A stretch of 11,810 nt of DNA, taken from Christensenella sp. UBA941 (GTDB lineage Bacteria; Bacillota; Clostridia; Christensenellales; UBA941). Position 1 is the stretch's first letter. Every line of letters begins with the position of its first letter. The stretch lies in the NCBI GenBank assembly GCA_002293365.1, contig DBDD01000305.1, forward strand, positions 12,608-24,417, read 5' to 3'. A program made the position numbers and the translations under genes. Under the pieces are notes generated by a model. The model saw only the letters and a list, made by a program, of their open reading frames with translations. It was not told where the DNA came from and ran no database searches. Positions 1 through 6,765 of the stretch are shown here, piece by piece.

Positions 1-105
1 CACGGCGCGTTTAGCTCCATGTATAAGCTCCCCCCGAACGCGTATAGGGAAAACGAACGTTTTTACCCATTGCAGCTAAAATTCGAGTTTGAAGGGAGCT
101 TTAGC

Positions 106-582
106 ATGTTGAATAGAAAGGACGGCGGCATTTGGAGCGTCGCGTTTGCGGCAGAGGGCGACATCCCCTACTGGATGGCGCTGGTGCGGCTTGTAATCGA
201 CGGATTCCCCCACTTGCATGAGGACGAGCACATAGACGCACTAAAAGCGCGAATCGAACGAAGCGAGGCGCTGATTATAAAGGATGAAGAAACTGCGGTA
301 GGTATCCTGCTCTTCTCCAGAAAGACCGGTAGTATCGAGTTTTTAGGAACTCATCCTCTCTATCGGCAAAAAGGCATACCGCAAGCTTTCTTAAAAAGGG
401 TTATGGGCGAGCTGCTTGGCGATCAAGAGATTAGCATTACCACATACCGCGAGGGCGATAAGGCCGACGTTGGCCACCGCAAGCAGCTACGCGCGCTGGG
501 TTTCGCGGAGGCGGAATTGCTAATGGAATTCGGATATCCAACGCAGCGCTTTGTTCTGGAGAAAGGGGCATTGAATGAGTGA
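106..582 (+). CDS. GNAT-family N-acetyltransferase
   Basis: Predicted cytosolic acetyl-CoA-dependent N-acetyltransferase of about 158 residues; the substrate is unknown. The sequence reads as a GNAT fold: an early segment (GDIPYWMALVRLV) typical of the first strand and helix, a central strand pair (AVGILLFSR, IEFLGTHPLYR), and the acetyl-CoA loop region RQKGIPQAFLKRVM, where the usual Q/RxxGxG/A signature appears as RQKGIP. A late helix and strand around RKQLRALGFAE fits the typical 'LGF' close of the family. I chose the ATG at 106 because AGGGAG lies 7-10 bases upstream and the fold begins just after it. The frame is open upstream through an ATG at 19 to the window edge, so a longer protein is possible. 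The last 8 bases overlap the next gene, which implies translational coupling to the HelD-like ATPase. Confidence 0.75.
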   Translation: MLNRKDGGIWSVAFAAEGDIPYWMALVRLVIDGFPHLHEDEHIDALKARIERSEALIIKDEETAVGILLFSRKTGSIEFLGTHPLYRQKGIPQAFLKRVMGELLGDQEISITTYREGDKADVGHRKQLRALGFAEAELLMEFGYPTQRFVLEKGALNE

Positions 583-2614
583 AACCGCAGCCATTCCTTT
601 TCCCGACGAAATCATCCATCTTGACGAAATCAACCGCAGCCTAGATAGCGCGCTGGCGGAAGCGGACACGGCCGTCGAGCGGATGGACAAAGAATATAAT
701 GACGCCAAGCGATACATGGTATTTAACCGCGGCGAAATCGACCCGCACGAAATGTTCCGAAGCGAGCAGGAGCTTAAACGAATCGACTCAAGAGGCGCGT
801 TTACCGTTCGGCTTCGGGATAAGTTGGCGAAGCTCAAGGCATCGCCGTATTTCGCAAGGATAGATTTTCATGAGCGCGGCGGCGAGGAAGCGTCCTTCTA
901 TATCGGGCAGTTCACGTTCGACCGCGATGGCCAGCTGCTCGTTTACGACTGGCGCTCGCCGGTCGCAAGCATGTTTTACGACTATGAGATCGGCCCTGCG
1001 GAATATATCGCGCCCATGGGCAAAATCGACGGCGAGCTGACCCGCAAGCGGCAGTTTAAAATCAAAAACGGGCTCATGGAATACGCGCTTGAAAGCTCCG
1101 CCAATATTCAGGACGACGTATTACAGCGCGAGCTTGCCCATACGTCGGACGAAAAGATGAAGTCCATTATTGCCACCATTCAAAAGGAGCAAAACCAAAT
1201 CATCCGCGACGAAAGCGTCGGTACGTTGATTATCCAAGGCGCAGCCGGTTCCGGCAAAACGTCAATCGCCTTGCATCGCATCGCTTTTTTGCTGTTCCGG
1301 TTTCAAGACGGATTGACCGCAAAAAATGTAACGATATTATCGCCGAACAAGGTTTTTGGGGACTACATTTCAAATGTGCTGCCGGAGCTTGGCGAAGAGC
1401 CTATCTTCGAGGCGAGCCTTTCGGATATTGCCGAATTGCAGCTTGAAGGCGTCGTCGGCTTCGAAGAGGAGAAGGATCCGCTTCTTCAAGACGACGCAGG
1501 CTGGGCAGAGCGGGCGCGCTTTAAATCCACTATGGATTTTGTTCAGCTGCTGGATGAATATATCAAACAGATGCCAAGCATGGTCTTTTCGCCCTCCGAT
1601 TGTTCGTTTGAGCGCTTTACCGCGAGGGCGGAGATGATCGCCGCACGGTATAAAGCTTATGGAAAATACCCGGTGAAGCGCCGCCTAGAGATGATAGCGG
1701 AGGATATTTACGAGCGCTTTTATTCCGACTGCTACGAAAAGGACGACATACCCCAAAGCCGAACCATTCTAAAGGCGTTAAAGAAAATGCTTAAGGTCAA
1801 GGATACGCTGGCGCTTTATAAGGAATTCTATAAGCGCTGCGGCATGTCGCAAATGTTCGCGATGCCGTCGAAGAAAATGCTGGAATGGGCCGACGTATAC
1901 CCTTTCCTATATGTTATGGCGGCTTTTGAGGGACTGCGCGAAAGCGGTGTTATCAAGCATTTGGTTATCGATGAAATGCAAGACTATACGCCCATACAGT
2001 ACGCGGCGCTCAATATCATGTTCCAATGCCCAAAAACGATTCTCGGCGATTTCGGGCAATTCCTGAATCCGAACCACCTCAACACCTTGGAGGACTTAAA
2101 AAAGCTATACGGCGGAGCGAAATATGCCGAGCTGTCAAAGAGCTACCGCTCGACCTATGAAATCATCGAGTTCGCGAAGAAAATAAAGCGCGCGGGCGCG
2201 ATTGAAGCCGTAGAGCGCCACGGCGAACCGCCAAAAATAATCAAATGCCTAGATCGTCAAGACGAGCTTGCGCGCCTAAAAGCTATGATCGATGCATTCA
2301 AAAAAAGCGCCTATTCCTCGCTCGGAATTATTACGAAAACCAATTCCGACGCAAGAAGACTGTACGATTTATTGGCGGCAAATTTTGACGTACATCATAT
2401 TTCGCCTGAGAGCACCCGCTTTTTGAATGGCGTATCCGTAACGTCGGTTCAGATGTCTAAGGGCTTGGAGTTTGACGAGGTTATTATCCCCGGCGCAAAT
2501 AGCGGCAATTATAGTAACGAATACGACAGGAGCCTGCTCTATATCGCATGTACGCGGGCAATGCATAAGCTGACGCTTTTATATGAAGGCGAGCTATCTT
2601 CGTTACTCGTATAG
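575..2614 (+). CDS. helD: HelD-like RNA polymerase-associated UvrD-type ATPase
   Basis: A 679-residue superfamily 1 (UvrD/Rep-like) ATPase most like HelD, which in Gram-positive bacteria binds RNA polymerase and removes it from DNA or stalled complexes using ATP. Visible parts: an N-terminal charged helical region (about 15-85) that in HelD forms the coiled-coil arm; the HelD-typical stretch VYDWRSPVASMFYDYE; Walker A GAAGSGKT at 222-229; motif II DEMQD at 466-470; motif III GDFGQ at 491-495; motif IV-like SYRS; motif V SVQMSKGLEFDEV; motif VI YIACTRA with arginine 661. Length fits the family (about 680-780). An AAAGGGG site lies just upstream of the ATG, inside the end of the acetyltransferase gene. 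Some actinobacterial relatives (HelR) protect polymerase from rifampicin; that role cannot be assigned from sequence here. A generic DNA helicase role is less likely given the WRSP block. Confidence 0.9.
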   Translation: MSETAAIPFPDEIIHLDEINRSLDSALAEADTAVERMDKEYNDAKRYMVFNRGEIDPHEMFRSEQELKRIDSRGAFTVRLRDKLAKLKASPYFARIDFHERGGEEASFYIGQFTFDRDGQLLVYDWRSPVASMFYDYEIGPAEYIAPMGKIDGELTRKRQFKIKNGLMEYALESSANIQDDVLQRELAHTSDEKMKSIIATIQKEQNQIIRDESVGTLIIQGAAGSGKTSIALHRIAFLLFRFQDGLTAKNVTILSPNKVFGDYISNVLPELGEEPIFEASLSDIAELQLEGVVGFEEEKDPLLQDDAGWAERARFKSTMDFVQLLDEYIKQMPSMVFSPSDCSFERFTARAEMIAARYKAYGKYPVKRRLEMIAEDIYERFYSDCYEKDDIPQSRTILKALKKMLKVKDTLALYKEFYKRCGMSQMFAMPSKKMLEWADVYPFLYVMAAFEGLRESGVIKHLVIDEMQDYTPIQYAALNIMFQCPKTILGDFGQFLNPNHLNTLEDLKKLYGGAKYAELSKSYRSTYEIIEFAKKIKRAGAIEAVERHGEPPKIIKCLDRQDELARLKAMIDAFKKSAYSSLGIITKTNSDARRLYDLLAANFDVHHISPESTRFLNGVSVTSVQMSKGLEFDEVIIPGANSGNYSNEYDRSLLYIACTRAMHKLTLLYEGELSSLLV

Positions 2615-2630
2615 AGCAGCTGCACCAACT

Positions 2631-2665
2631 CCTATATTGACCCTATATTGGTATTCATAGGTATT
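2631..2665 (+). repeat. Tandem direct repeats upstream of a promoter
   Basis: CCTATATTG occurs at 2631-2639 and again at 2642-2650 (11-base period). GGTATT occurs at 2650-2655 and 2660-2665 (10-base period). They sit 22-56 bases upstream of the -35 box at 2687, on one face of the helix, the layout expected of an activator or response-regulator site. No regulator is identified. Confidence 0.45.
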
Positions 2666-2686
2666 AAAGCGCATGCTGTTCGTTCT

Positions 2687-2715
2687 TTGACAAAACGCCT
2701 CTTGATTGCTATACT
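2687..2715 (+). promoter_or_regulatory. Strong sigma-A promoter for the SH3b protein gene
   Basis: TTGACA at 2687-2692 is a perfect -35 box. A 17-base spacer leads to TATACT at 2710-2715, one mismatch from TATAAT. Transcription should begin near 2722, leaving a leader of only about 20 bases that is almost entirely the ribosome binding site GGAAGAGGTG (2724-2733). This placement rules out the in-frame ATG at 2721 as the main start and supports GTG at 2742. Confidence 0.8.
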
Positions 2716-2741
2716 TTTAAATGGGAAGAGGTGTGTACTCG

Positions 2742-3893
2742 GTGAAAAGGATTTTGCTTGCGCTTGTATTCGCGATTGCCGCGCTGGTTCTGTTCGCGTC
2801 GGGCGCACTTGCTAAAAAAGACAACGAAATTGGACAAGTTACAGGCAGCGACGTCAATTTAAGGGCTAACCCTACAACGGAGTCGGCCGTTCTATGCACG
2901 CTCGCGCTAAACGAACAGGTTGAAATACTGGGCCGGGAAGATGGCTGGCTGCATGTCATCGCCGGTAATAATGTCGGCTACGTACGCGAAGATTTTGTTT
3001 TTGTCAGCGTAGCCGGCAACCGCGTCGCCTACGTTATTGAAGACGGGGTTAAACTCCGCGGCGGCCCCGGACAAAGCTCATATATTATCACGGAACTCTC
3101 CGCCGGCGGCGGCGTAAAGGTCAAGCGTATTGTCGGAGAGTGGTATTTCGTTTCCTACGGAGGCGAATCGGGCTATGTCCATAAGAACTACCTCCAGCTA
3201 ACGCGTTCGCTTTCTGGTTCGGCCGCGAGCGAAATGATGCTGACGCGTGGTATGGAGGGCGAAGAAGTCAAGAAGATGCAAAAGGAACTGGCGCGCCGCG
3301 GCTTCCTAATCGATTCGCAAGTCACGGGCATGTATGGCCCCAAAACGCGCGAGGCCGTCAAGACGTTCCAAAAAGCGGCCCAGCTCGACGGACAGGACGG
3401 TATTGCCGGGCCTCAAACGCTTTCCCTAATCTACGATAGAAGTAACGGCATAAAGAAAAGCTTAGCGTCGAGGATGGATTTCCTAGGGCGTGTTCAACTC
3501 ATCGATTGGTTCGAAGGCGGCGACAAGGCTTTCAGCAAGGGTACAAGAGCCGTCGTGTACGATATTCGAACGGGTCTCGAATTCCGCGTGCGCCGTTTCG
3601 GCGGTTGGTATCATGCCGACTGCGAACCTGTGAGCGCGAAGGATACGGCGGTGTTCAAAAAGATCGCGGGCGAATGGACATGGGACCGGCGCGCGATTTG
3701 GCTTAAAATCGGAAGCAAGGTATACGCCGCGAGTATGAATTGCATGCCCCATTTGCCGGATGTGTCAAAGGGCGATAATTTCCCCGGCCATTTTTGCATA
3801 CATTTTCTGAACTCTAAGGTACATGAAAACGAAAAAGAGTGCCCGCGGCATCAATCGATGGTGCGTAGGGCGTACTCGAACTCGCAAGCGTAG
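2742..3893 (+). CDS. Exported SH3b / peptidoglycan-binding protein with L,D-transpeptidase-like C-terminal domain
   Basis: A 383-residue exported protein predicted to act in or on the cell wall. From the GTG start at 2742 it has a signal peptide (1-24, ending ALA), two bacterial SH3 domains (about 31-88 and 94-153; NLRANP and KLRGGPG turns, both ending in GYV), a peptidoglycan-binding type 1 domain (about 166-231; MEGEEVKKMQKELARRGF, then YGPKTREAVKTFQ) and a C-terminal domain (about 249-381). That domain carries histidine 337 and, 15 residues on, GHFCIHF with cysteine 352. This spacing recalls the H...(S/T)HGC active site of L,D-transpeptidases, but with Phe in place of Gly and without the usual family context. 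I recognise the arrangement from uncharacterised Firmicutes wall proteins but cannot name the domain. The strong promoter and short leader belong to this gene. The S41 protease follows after 32 bases, probably in the same transcript. Confidence 0.8.
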   Translation: MKRILLALVFAIAALVLFASGALAKKDNEIGQVTGSDVNLRANPTTESAVLCTLALNEQVEILGREDGWLHVIAGNNVGYVREDFVFVSVAGNRVAYVIEDGVKLRGGPGQSSYIITELSAGGGVKVKRIVGEWYFVSYGGESGYVHKNYLQLTRSLSGSAASEMMLTRGMEGEEVKKMQKELARRGFLIDSQVTGMYGPKTREAVKTFQKAAQLDGQDGIAGPQTLSLIYDRSNGIKKSLASRMDFLGRVQLIDWFEGGDKAFSKGTRAVVYDIRTGLEFRVRRFGGWYHADCEPVSAKDTAVFKKIAGEWTWDRRAIWLKIGSKVYAASMNCMPHLPDVSKGDNFPGHFCIHFLNSKVHENEKECPRHQSMVRRAYSNSQA

Positions 3894-3925
3894 CTATGGC
3901 TGGCTTTCCAATAGGAGGATACTAA

Positions 3926-5125
3926 ATGCCGCGATCACGCGCGATCTTCTATATCATTGCGATTTCCGTGGCGAGCGCGATAACGGCAGTGCTCTTGACT
4001 ATACGTTTCTATTCGCGTTGGCCGGACGGCGATGTAGCTTTATTGTCAACAAGTCAGTATGCCGAGCTTGCGGAGCTCAGGCGCTTACGGGAATTATCGG
4101 ATATTATCGAAGACAAAGCTTTTACCGCGCGGACGCGTGAAGAAAACTACACTTCGGCCGCCCAGGGCATGATCCAAGGTCTCGACGACCATTATGCGGC
4201 CTACTATACAAACGAGCAATACGTTCGTATAGAAGAGCGGCAGCGCGGGGAGTATTCAGGAATCGGCGCGACGATTGAGTACGATCCTGATAGTAACGCG
4301 TTTTCGATCGTATCCATTGCGCCTGGTTCGCCAAGCGAAGAAGCCGGCTTGCAGGTTGGCGACTTTATAGTAGCGGTGGACGGCTACGATTGCGCGTCTT
4401 TGACCCAGGACGAGCTGGTCGCGCACGTACGCGGAGAAGAGGGTTCAAAAGTCGTTTTATCCATTGCGCGCGGCGCGCACACGCAGGATATAACGATCAC
4501 ACGCGCTGCAATCGCTTCCGAGCACGTCAAGCCCCGTATGCTGGAAGACGGCATAGGCGTTATACGCCTGATGGATTTTTCCAGCATTAGCCTTGATGAG
4601 TTCAACACGGCTCTCGACGGCTTAAAGAGCGAAGGCATGACAGCCCTGATCATCGACTTGCGGGATAACCCCGGCGGAAACTTAGAAACCGTCGTCGGTA
4701 TCGCGGATATCATCCTGGACAGCGGCACGATTCTGACCATCAGACCCCGCGAAGGCGAGCCGACGGTATATTCCGCCAAGCCCGGCAAGCTCGATTTACC
4801 GCTCGCTATCATTATTAACGAAAACAGCGCCTCCGCAAGCGAGGTGCTTGCGGGCGCAGTACAAGACCATGGGGCGGGCACAATCGTAGGCGAACGCAGC
4901 TTCGGCAAGGGCAGCGTTCAAACGACCTATCCGCTAAAGGAAGGCGGCTGGGCAAAGTTTACAACGGCCGTATATTTTACGCCTTCCGGGCGCAGCGTTC
5001 AAGACGAGGGTATAGTGCCCGACGTGGAAGCCCGCTTAACTTCAAAGCCCGATGGATCCAATTACGAAGACCTGTCTATTGAAGAGGATCAACAGCTTCA
5101 GGCGGCTGTCGCCGCTGTGTCTTAG
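3926..5125 (+). CDS. S41 family C-terminal processing peptidase (CtpA/CtpB-like)
   Basis: A 399-residue membrane-anchored serine protease of the C-terminal processing family, acting outside the cytoplasmic membrane. It shows an N-terminal hydrophobic anchor (about 7-27), a helical pre-domain, a PDZ domain (about 109-182, opening with YSGIGATIEYD and containing AGLQVGDFIVAVDG), then the S41 core (about 209-372). The RDNPGG loop is at 246-251. Serine 303, the middle one of SASAS, and lysine 328 of GKGSVQ are separated by 25 residues, as in E. coli Prc (S452/K477); glutamine 332 completes the triad. It ends soon after the core and lacks the C-terminal peptidoglycan-binding domain found in CtpA/CtpB proteins of Bacillus; such a domain occurs instead in the gene just upstream. 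GGAGG sits 7-8 bases before the ATG. With a BofA-like gene next, a CtpB-like sporulation role is plausible but unproven; general envelope proteolysis is the alternative. Confidence 0.92.
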   Translation: MPRSRAIFYIIAISVASAITAVLLTIRFYSRWPDGDVALLSTSQYAELAELRRLRELSDIIEDKAFTARTREENYTSAAQGMIQGLDDHYAAYYTNEQYVRIEERQRGEYSGIGATIEYDPDSNAFSIVSIAPGSPSEEAGLQVGDFIVAVDGYDCASLTQDELVAHVRGEEGSKVVLSIARGAHTQDITITRAAIASEHVKPRMLEDGIGVIRLMDFSSISLDEFNTALDGLKSEGMTALIIDLRDNPGGNLETVVGIADIILDSGTILTIRPREGEPTVYSAKPGKLDLPLAIIINENSASASEVLAGAVQDHGAGTIVGERSFGKGSVQTTYPLKEGGWAKFTTAVYFTPSGRSVQDEGIVPDVEARLTSKPDGSNYEDLSIEEDQQLQAAVAAVS

Positions 5126-5131
5126 ACGTGT

Positions 5132-5160
5132 GCATACAAGCCCATTAATAAGCATAGGAT
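5132..5160 (+). promoter_or_regulatory. Candidate sigma-E-type (mother-cell) promoter before the bofA-like gene
   Basis: GCATACA at 5132-5138 and CATAGGAT at 5153-5160 are 14 bases apart. The known Bacillus sigma-E pattern is KMATATT, 14-15 bases, CATACAnT; the -35 core KMATA matches and the -10 has two mismatches. A start near 5168 would give a leader of about 38 bases. The match is suggestive only. Confidence 0.3.
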
Positions 5161-5169
5161 TACATAGGA
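5153..5169 (+). repeat. Direct repeat CATAGGA x2
   Basis: CATAGGA occurs at 5153-5159 and 5163-5169, one helical turn apart, in the 80-base gap between the S41 protease and the bofA-like gene. It overlaps the candidate sigma-E -10 box and could be a protein-binding site or chance. Confidence 0.35.
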
Positions 5170-5179
5170 CAATAACCTG

Positions 5180-5197
5180 TCCCGCAATATGCCGGGA
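5180..5197 (+). promoter_or_regulatory. Small hairpin overlapping the bofA-like ribosome binding site
   Basis: TCCCG (5180-5184) pairs with CGGGA (5193-5197) across an 8-base loop. The right arm includes most of the ribosome binding site GGGAGGTG (5194-5201) that serves the ATG at 5206. In RNA this could lower or gate translation; with only five pairs it may be weak. Confidence 0.3.
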
Positions 5198-5205
5198 GGT
5201 GACCT

Positions 5206-5478
5206 ATGGGGGCCTTCGTCAGTATCGAAACGATCGTTGCGTACGCTGTGGCGCTATTGTTGATGTATGCTCTGGGCTGGCTGCTGTTTGTGCCGCTTAA
5301 ATACCTTTGGAAGCTGATTCTAAACGGTATTCTGGGCGGTTTGTTGTTGGTCGCTATTAATCTTATCGGCGGCTTATTCGGCGTTACGCTCGCAATTAAT
5401 CCCATAACCGCATTGATTTCGGGGTTTTTAGGTATTCCAGGCGTAGCGCTTTTGTTCTTGCTTCAAGTCATTTTATAG
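5206..5478 (+). CDS. bofA: BofA-family membrane protein (pro-sigma-K processing inhibitor type)
   Basis: A 90-residue integral membrane protein of the BofA family. In Bacillus subtilis BofA sits in the outer forespore membrane with SpoIVFA and holds the SpoIVFB protease inactive until the forespore signals. Here an N-terminal helix (about 8-33) and a second hydrophobic stretch (about 37-60) lead to the family's conserved C-terminal block, seen as NPITALISGFLGIPGVALLFLL; the NP(I/L)TAL...GFLGIPG pattern is the main reason for the call. Length is normal (BofA about 87). GGGAGGTG lies 4 bases before the ATG and is partly inside a small hairpin. It follows an S41 protease gene by 80 bases, notable because CtpB, also S41, acts on the same checkpoint in Bacillus. 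BofA homologues also occur where function is untested, so the sporulation role is inferred. Confidence 0.85.
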   Translation: MGAFVSIETIVAYAVALLLMYALGWLLFVPLKYLWKLILNGILGGLLLVAINLIGGLFGVTLAINPITALISGFLGIPGVALLFLLQVIL

Positions 5479-5487
5479 ATGGTATGG

Positions 5488-5988
5488 TTAGACTATTCTT
5501 CGCCCATACATGACATAGCGGCTGCTATCAACATCCAGTAATGTAAAACCGCATGACAAAAGAGCTTTTTCTGAAGCCCTATTGTTCTTGTCAATGTCAG
5601 CGGTTATTCGTTCAGCGTCCGGAAAAGAAAAGATTTTATCAATAAGCAAATTTATAATTCCCTTACCCAAGCCTTTTCCTAGATAGGATTCTTCGCCTAT
5701 AAGATAATCTATCCCGTAGGAACCTTTTATCGGAAGGGTTCCAAAATCCTCATCGCTACTGTCCGCACATTTATAGTATTGGCACAGACCTATCGGGCGG
5801 CCATGATACATTGCGATAAGGTATGTTATCCATCGAAATTCACCGTTATGCTCCCTGATTTCATGCATCCAGTCAGCAATAGTTACATCCATACGAGGTA
5901 TTTCGTACCATCGCTTTACATGCTCCTTGTTGAGCCAAGCTTCTGCTAGCGATATATCATTGTCGCATAGCACTCTCAATTCTAACAC
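5488..5988 (-). CDS. AAC(6')-like GNAT acetyltransferase
   Basis: A GNAT acetyltransferase of about 166 residues resembling the AAC(6')-type aminoglycoside acetyltransferases and related lysine/siderophore acetylases. Features: an opening LELRVLCDNDISLAEAWLN, a central AMYHGRPIGLCQYY, the block YGIDYLIGEESYLGKGLGKGI holding the acetyl-CoA loop GKGLGKG, and the late DIDKNNRASEKALLSCGF. This order matches AAC(6')-Ib-type enzymes as I know them, but identity looks modest, so resistance is not established. I chose GTG at 5988: GTAGGT lies 6 bases upstream and the fold begins at once. In-frame starts at 6006, 6018, 6027 and 6033 exist. It lies 72 bases downstream of the S24 repressor on the same strand and may share its transcript. 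Base use is lower in GC than neighbours (21/60 and 25/60 in two counted lines, against 33/60 within the S41 gene), suggesting acquisition. Confidence 0.8.
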   Translation of the reverse strand: MLELRVLCDNDISLAEAWLNKEHVKRWYEIPRMDVTIADWMHEIREHNGEFRWITYLIAMYHGRPIGLCQYYKCADSSDEDFGTLPIKGSYGIDYLIGEESYLGKGLGKGIINLLIDKIFSFPDAERITADIDKNNRASEKALLSCGFTLLDVDSSRYVMYGRRIV

Positions 5989-6060
5989 GTTAATACCTAC
6001 TTTCATACCGATGTACATAATATACATGCGCAACGTTTACATTTTCGCCCCCGATATATA

Positions 6061-6753
6061 TCACGCCACAACCTTGCCATAAATCCTGAGCTCGTCAAAT
6101 TCGCTCAGCAATATCGGGGCATATTTGCTATTGAGCGAAACGAGCTTATTGCCGGAGAATTTCTTGCAAAAAGCTTCCCCATTCAGGAGAAAAATCCCGA
6201 TTTCCCCGTCTTCAAGCGTTTGCTGAGGCTTAATATATATAATTTGCGCATCCACAAAGCGGGGCTGCATGCTGTCGCCGCTGACGCGGACGGCGAAAGT
6301 CGCGTCGAGGGGTATTGTTTCGTCGACGTCTATGAGCTCGTAAGCGTCGCTGTCTAAAAACGCGCCTGCGCCTGCGGATACGGGAAGGTCGTATAGCGGA
6401 ATCTGGCGCGAGACTTTTATGCGAGCTTTAACGGGCCTATCGCTATAGCGCGCGTCGGCGGCAAGATAGCCGATATATTCTAACGCCTGTTTTTTTCCGG
6501 TATCGTTTAGCGATTCAAAAATCGTGTACGCCGGCGTCAAGCCAAAAACATGCGGTGCGTCATGAACGCCGTACCGGGCTAACAGAAGAAGGAAACGTTC
6601 GATATCCGGCTGTGTGCTATCGGTTTCCCATTTACTGACGGCTTTATTTGTAACCGGATAGCCGCTTTGAGTAAGATATTCAGCAACTTGCGGCTGGGTC
6701 CAGCCTTTTGCGGAACGAAGCGCGGCAAGCGTTTTTCCAATTTGTATTTGCAT
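6061..6753 (-). CDS. XRE-family repressor with S24 (LexA/CI-like) self-cleavage domain
   Basis: A 230-residue DNA-binding repressor of the CI/LexA type. The N-terminus (about 4-63) is an XRE helix-turn-helix (LRSAKGWTQPQVAEYL, then NKAVSKWETDSTQP). The C-terminus is a peptidase S24 domain: a hinge VSAGAGAF near 125-132 offers Ala-Gly bonds of the kind cut by self-cleavage, VSGDSMQP carries the nucleophile serine 161, and the general-base lysine is 197 in EAFCKKF. Both catalytic residues are present, so RecA-stimulated self-cleavage is possible. Start choice: AAGGGGTG lies just before the ATG at 6753, and GTG/TTG codons at 6762/6759 fall on or beside that site. It has its own good promoter at 6773-6801 with repeated TAACG half-sites, implying autorepression. 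No phage genes surround it. The AAC(6')-like gene follows on the same strand. Confidence 0.9.
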   Translation of the reverse strand: MQIQIGKTLAALRSAKGWTQPQVAEYLTQSGYPVTNKAVSKWETDSTQPDIERFLLLLARYGVHDAPHVFGLTPAYTIFESLNDTGKKQALEYIGYLAADARYSDRPVKARIKVSRQIPLYDLPVSAGAGAFLDSDAYELIDVDETIPLDATFAVRVSGDSMQPRFVDAQIIYIKPQQTLEDGEIGIFLLNGEAFCKKFSGNKLVSLNSKYAPILLSEFDELRIYGKVVA

Positions 6754-6765
6754 ATTCAACACCCC

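Noticed and set aside
2721..2741. ATG at 2721 as start of the SH3b protein
   Set aside because: It falls at about the predicted transcription start and before the ribosome binding site; GTG at 2742 is correctly spaced and begins a normal signal peptide.
4384..4908. 174-residue open frame on the minus strand
   Set aside because: Antisense to the S41 protease core; low-complexity Ser/Pro/Ile composition and no ribosome site or family match.
5482..5509. GTATGG/CCATAC pair between bofA and the AAC(6')-like gene as a terminator
   Set aside because: Six pairs with a 16-base loop and no T-run; too weak to call.
5488..6762. Prophage or integrated element around the S24 repressor
   Set aside because: No integrase, excisionase, structural gene or attachment-site repeat was found on either side.
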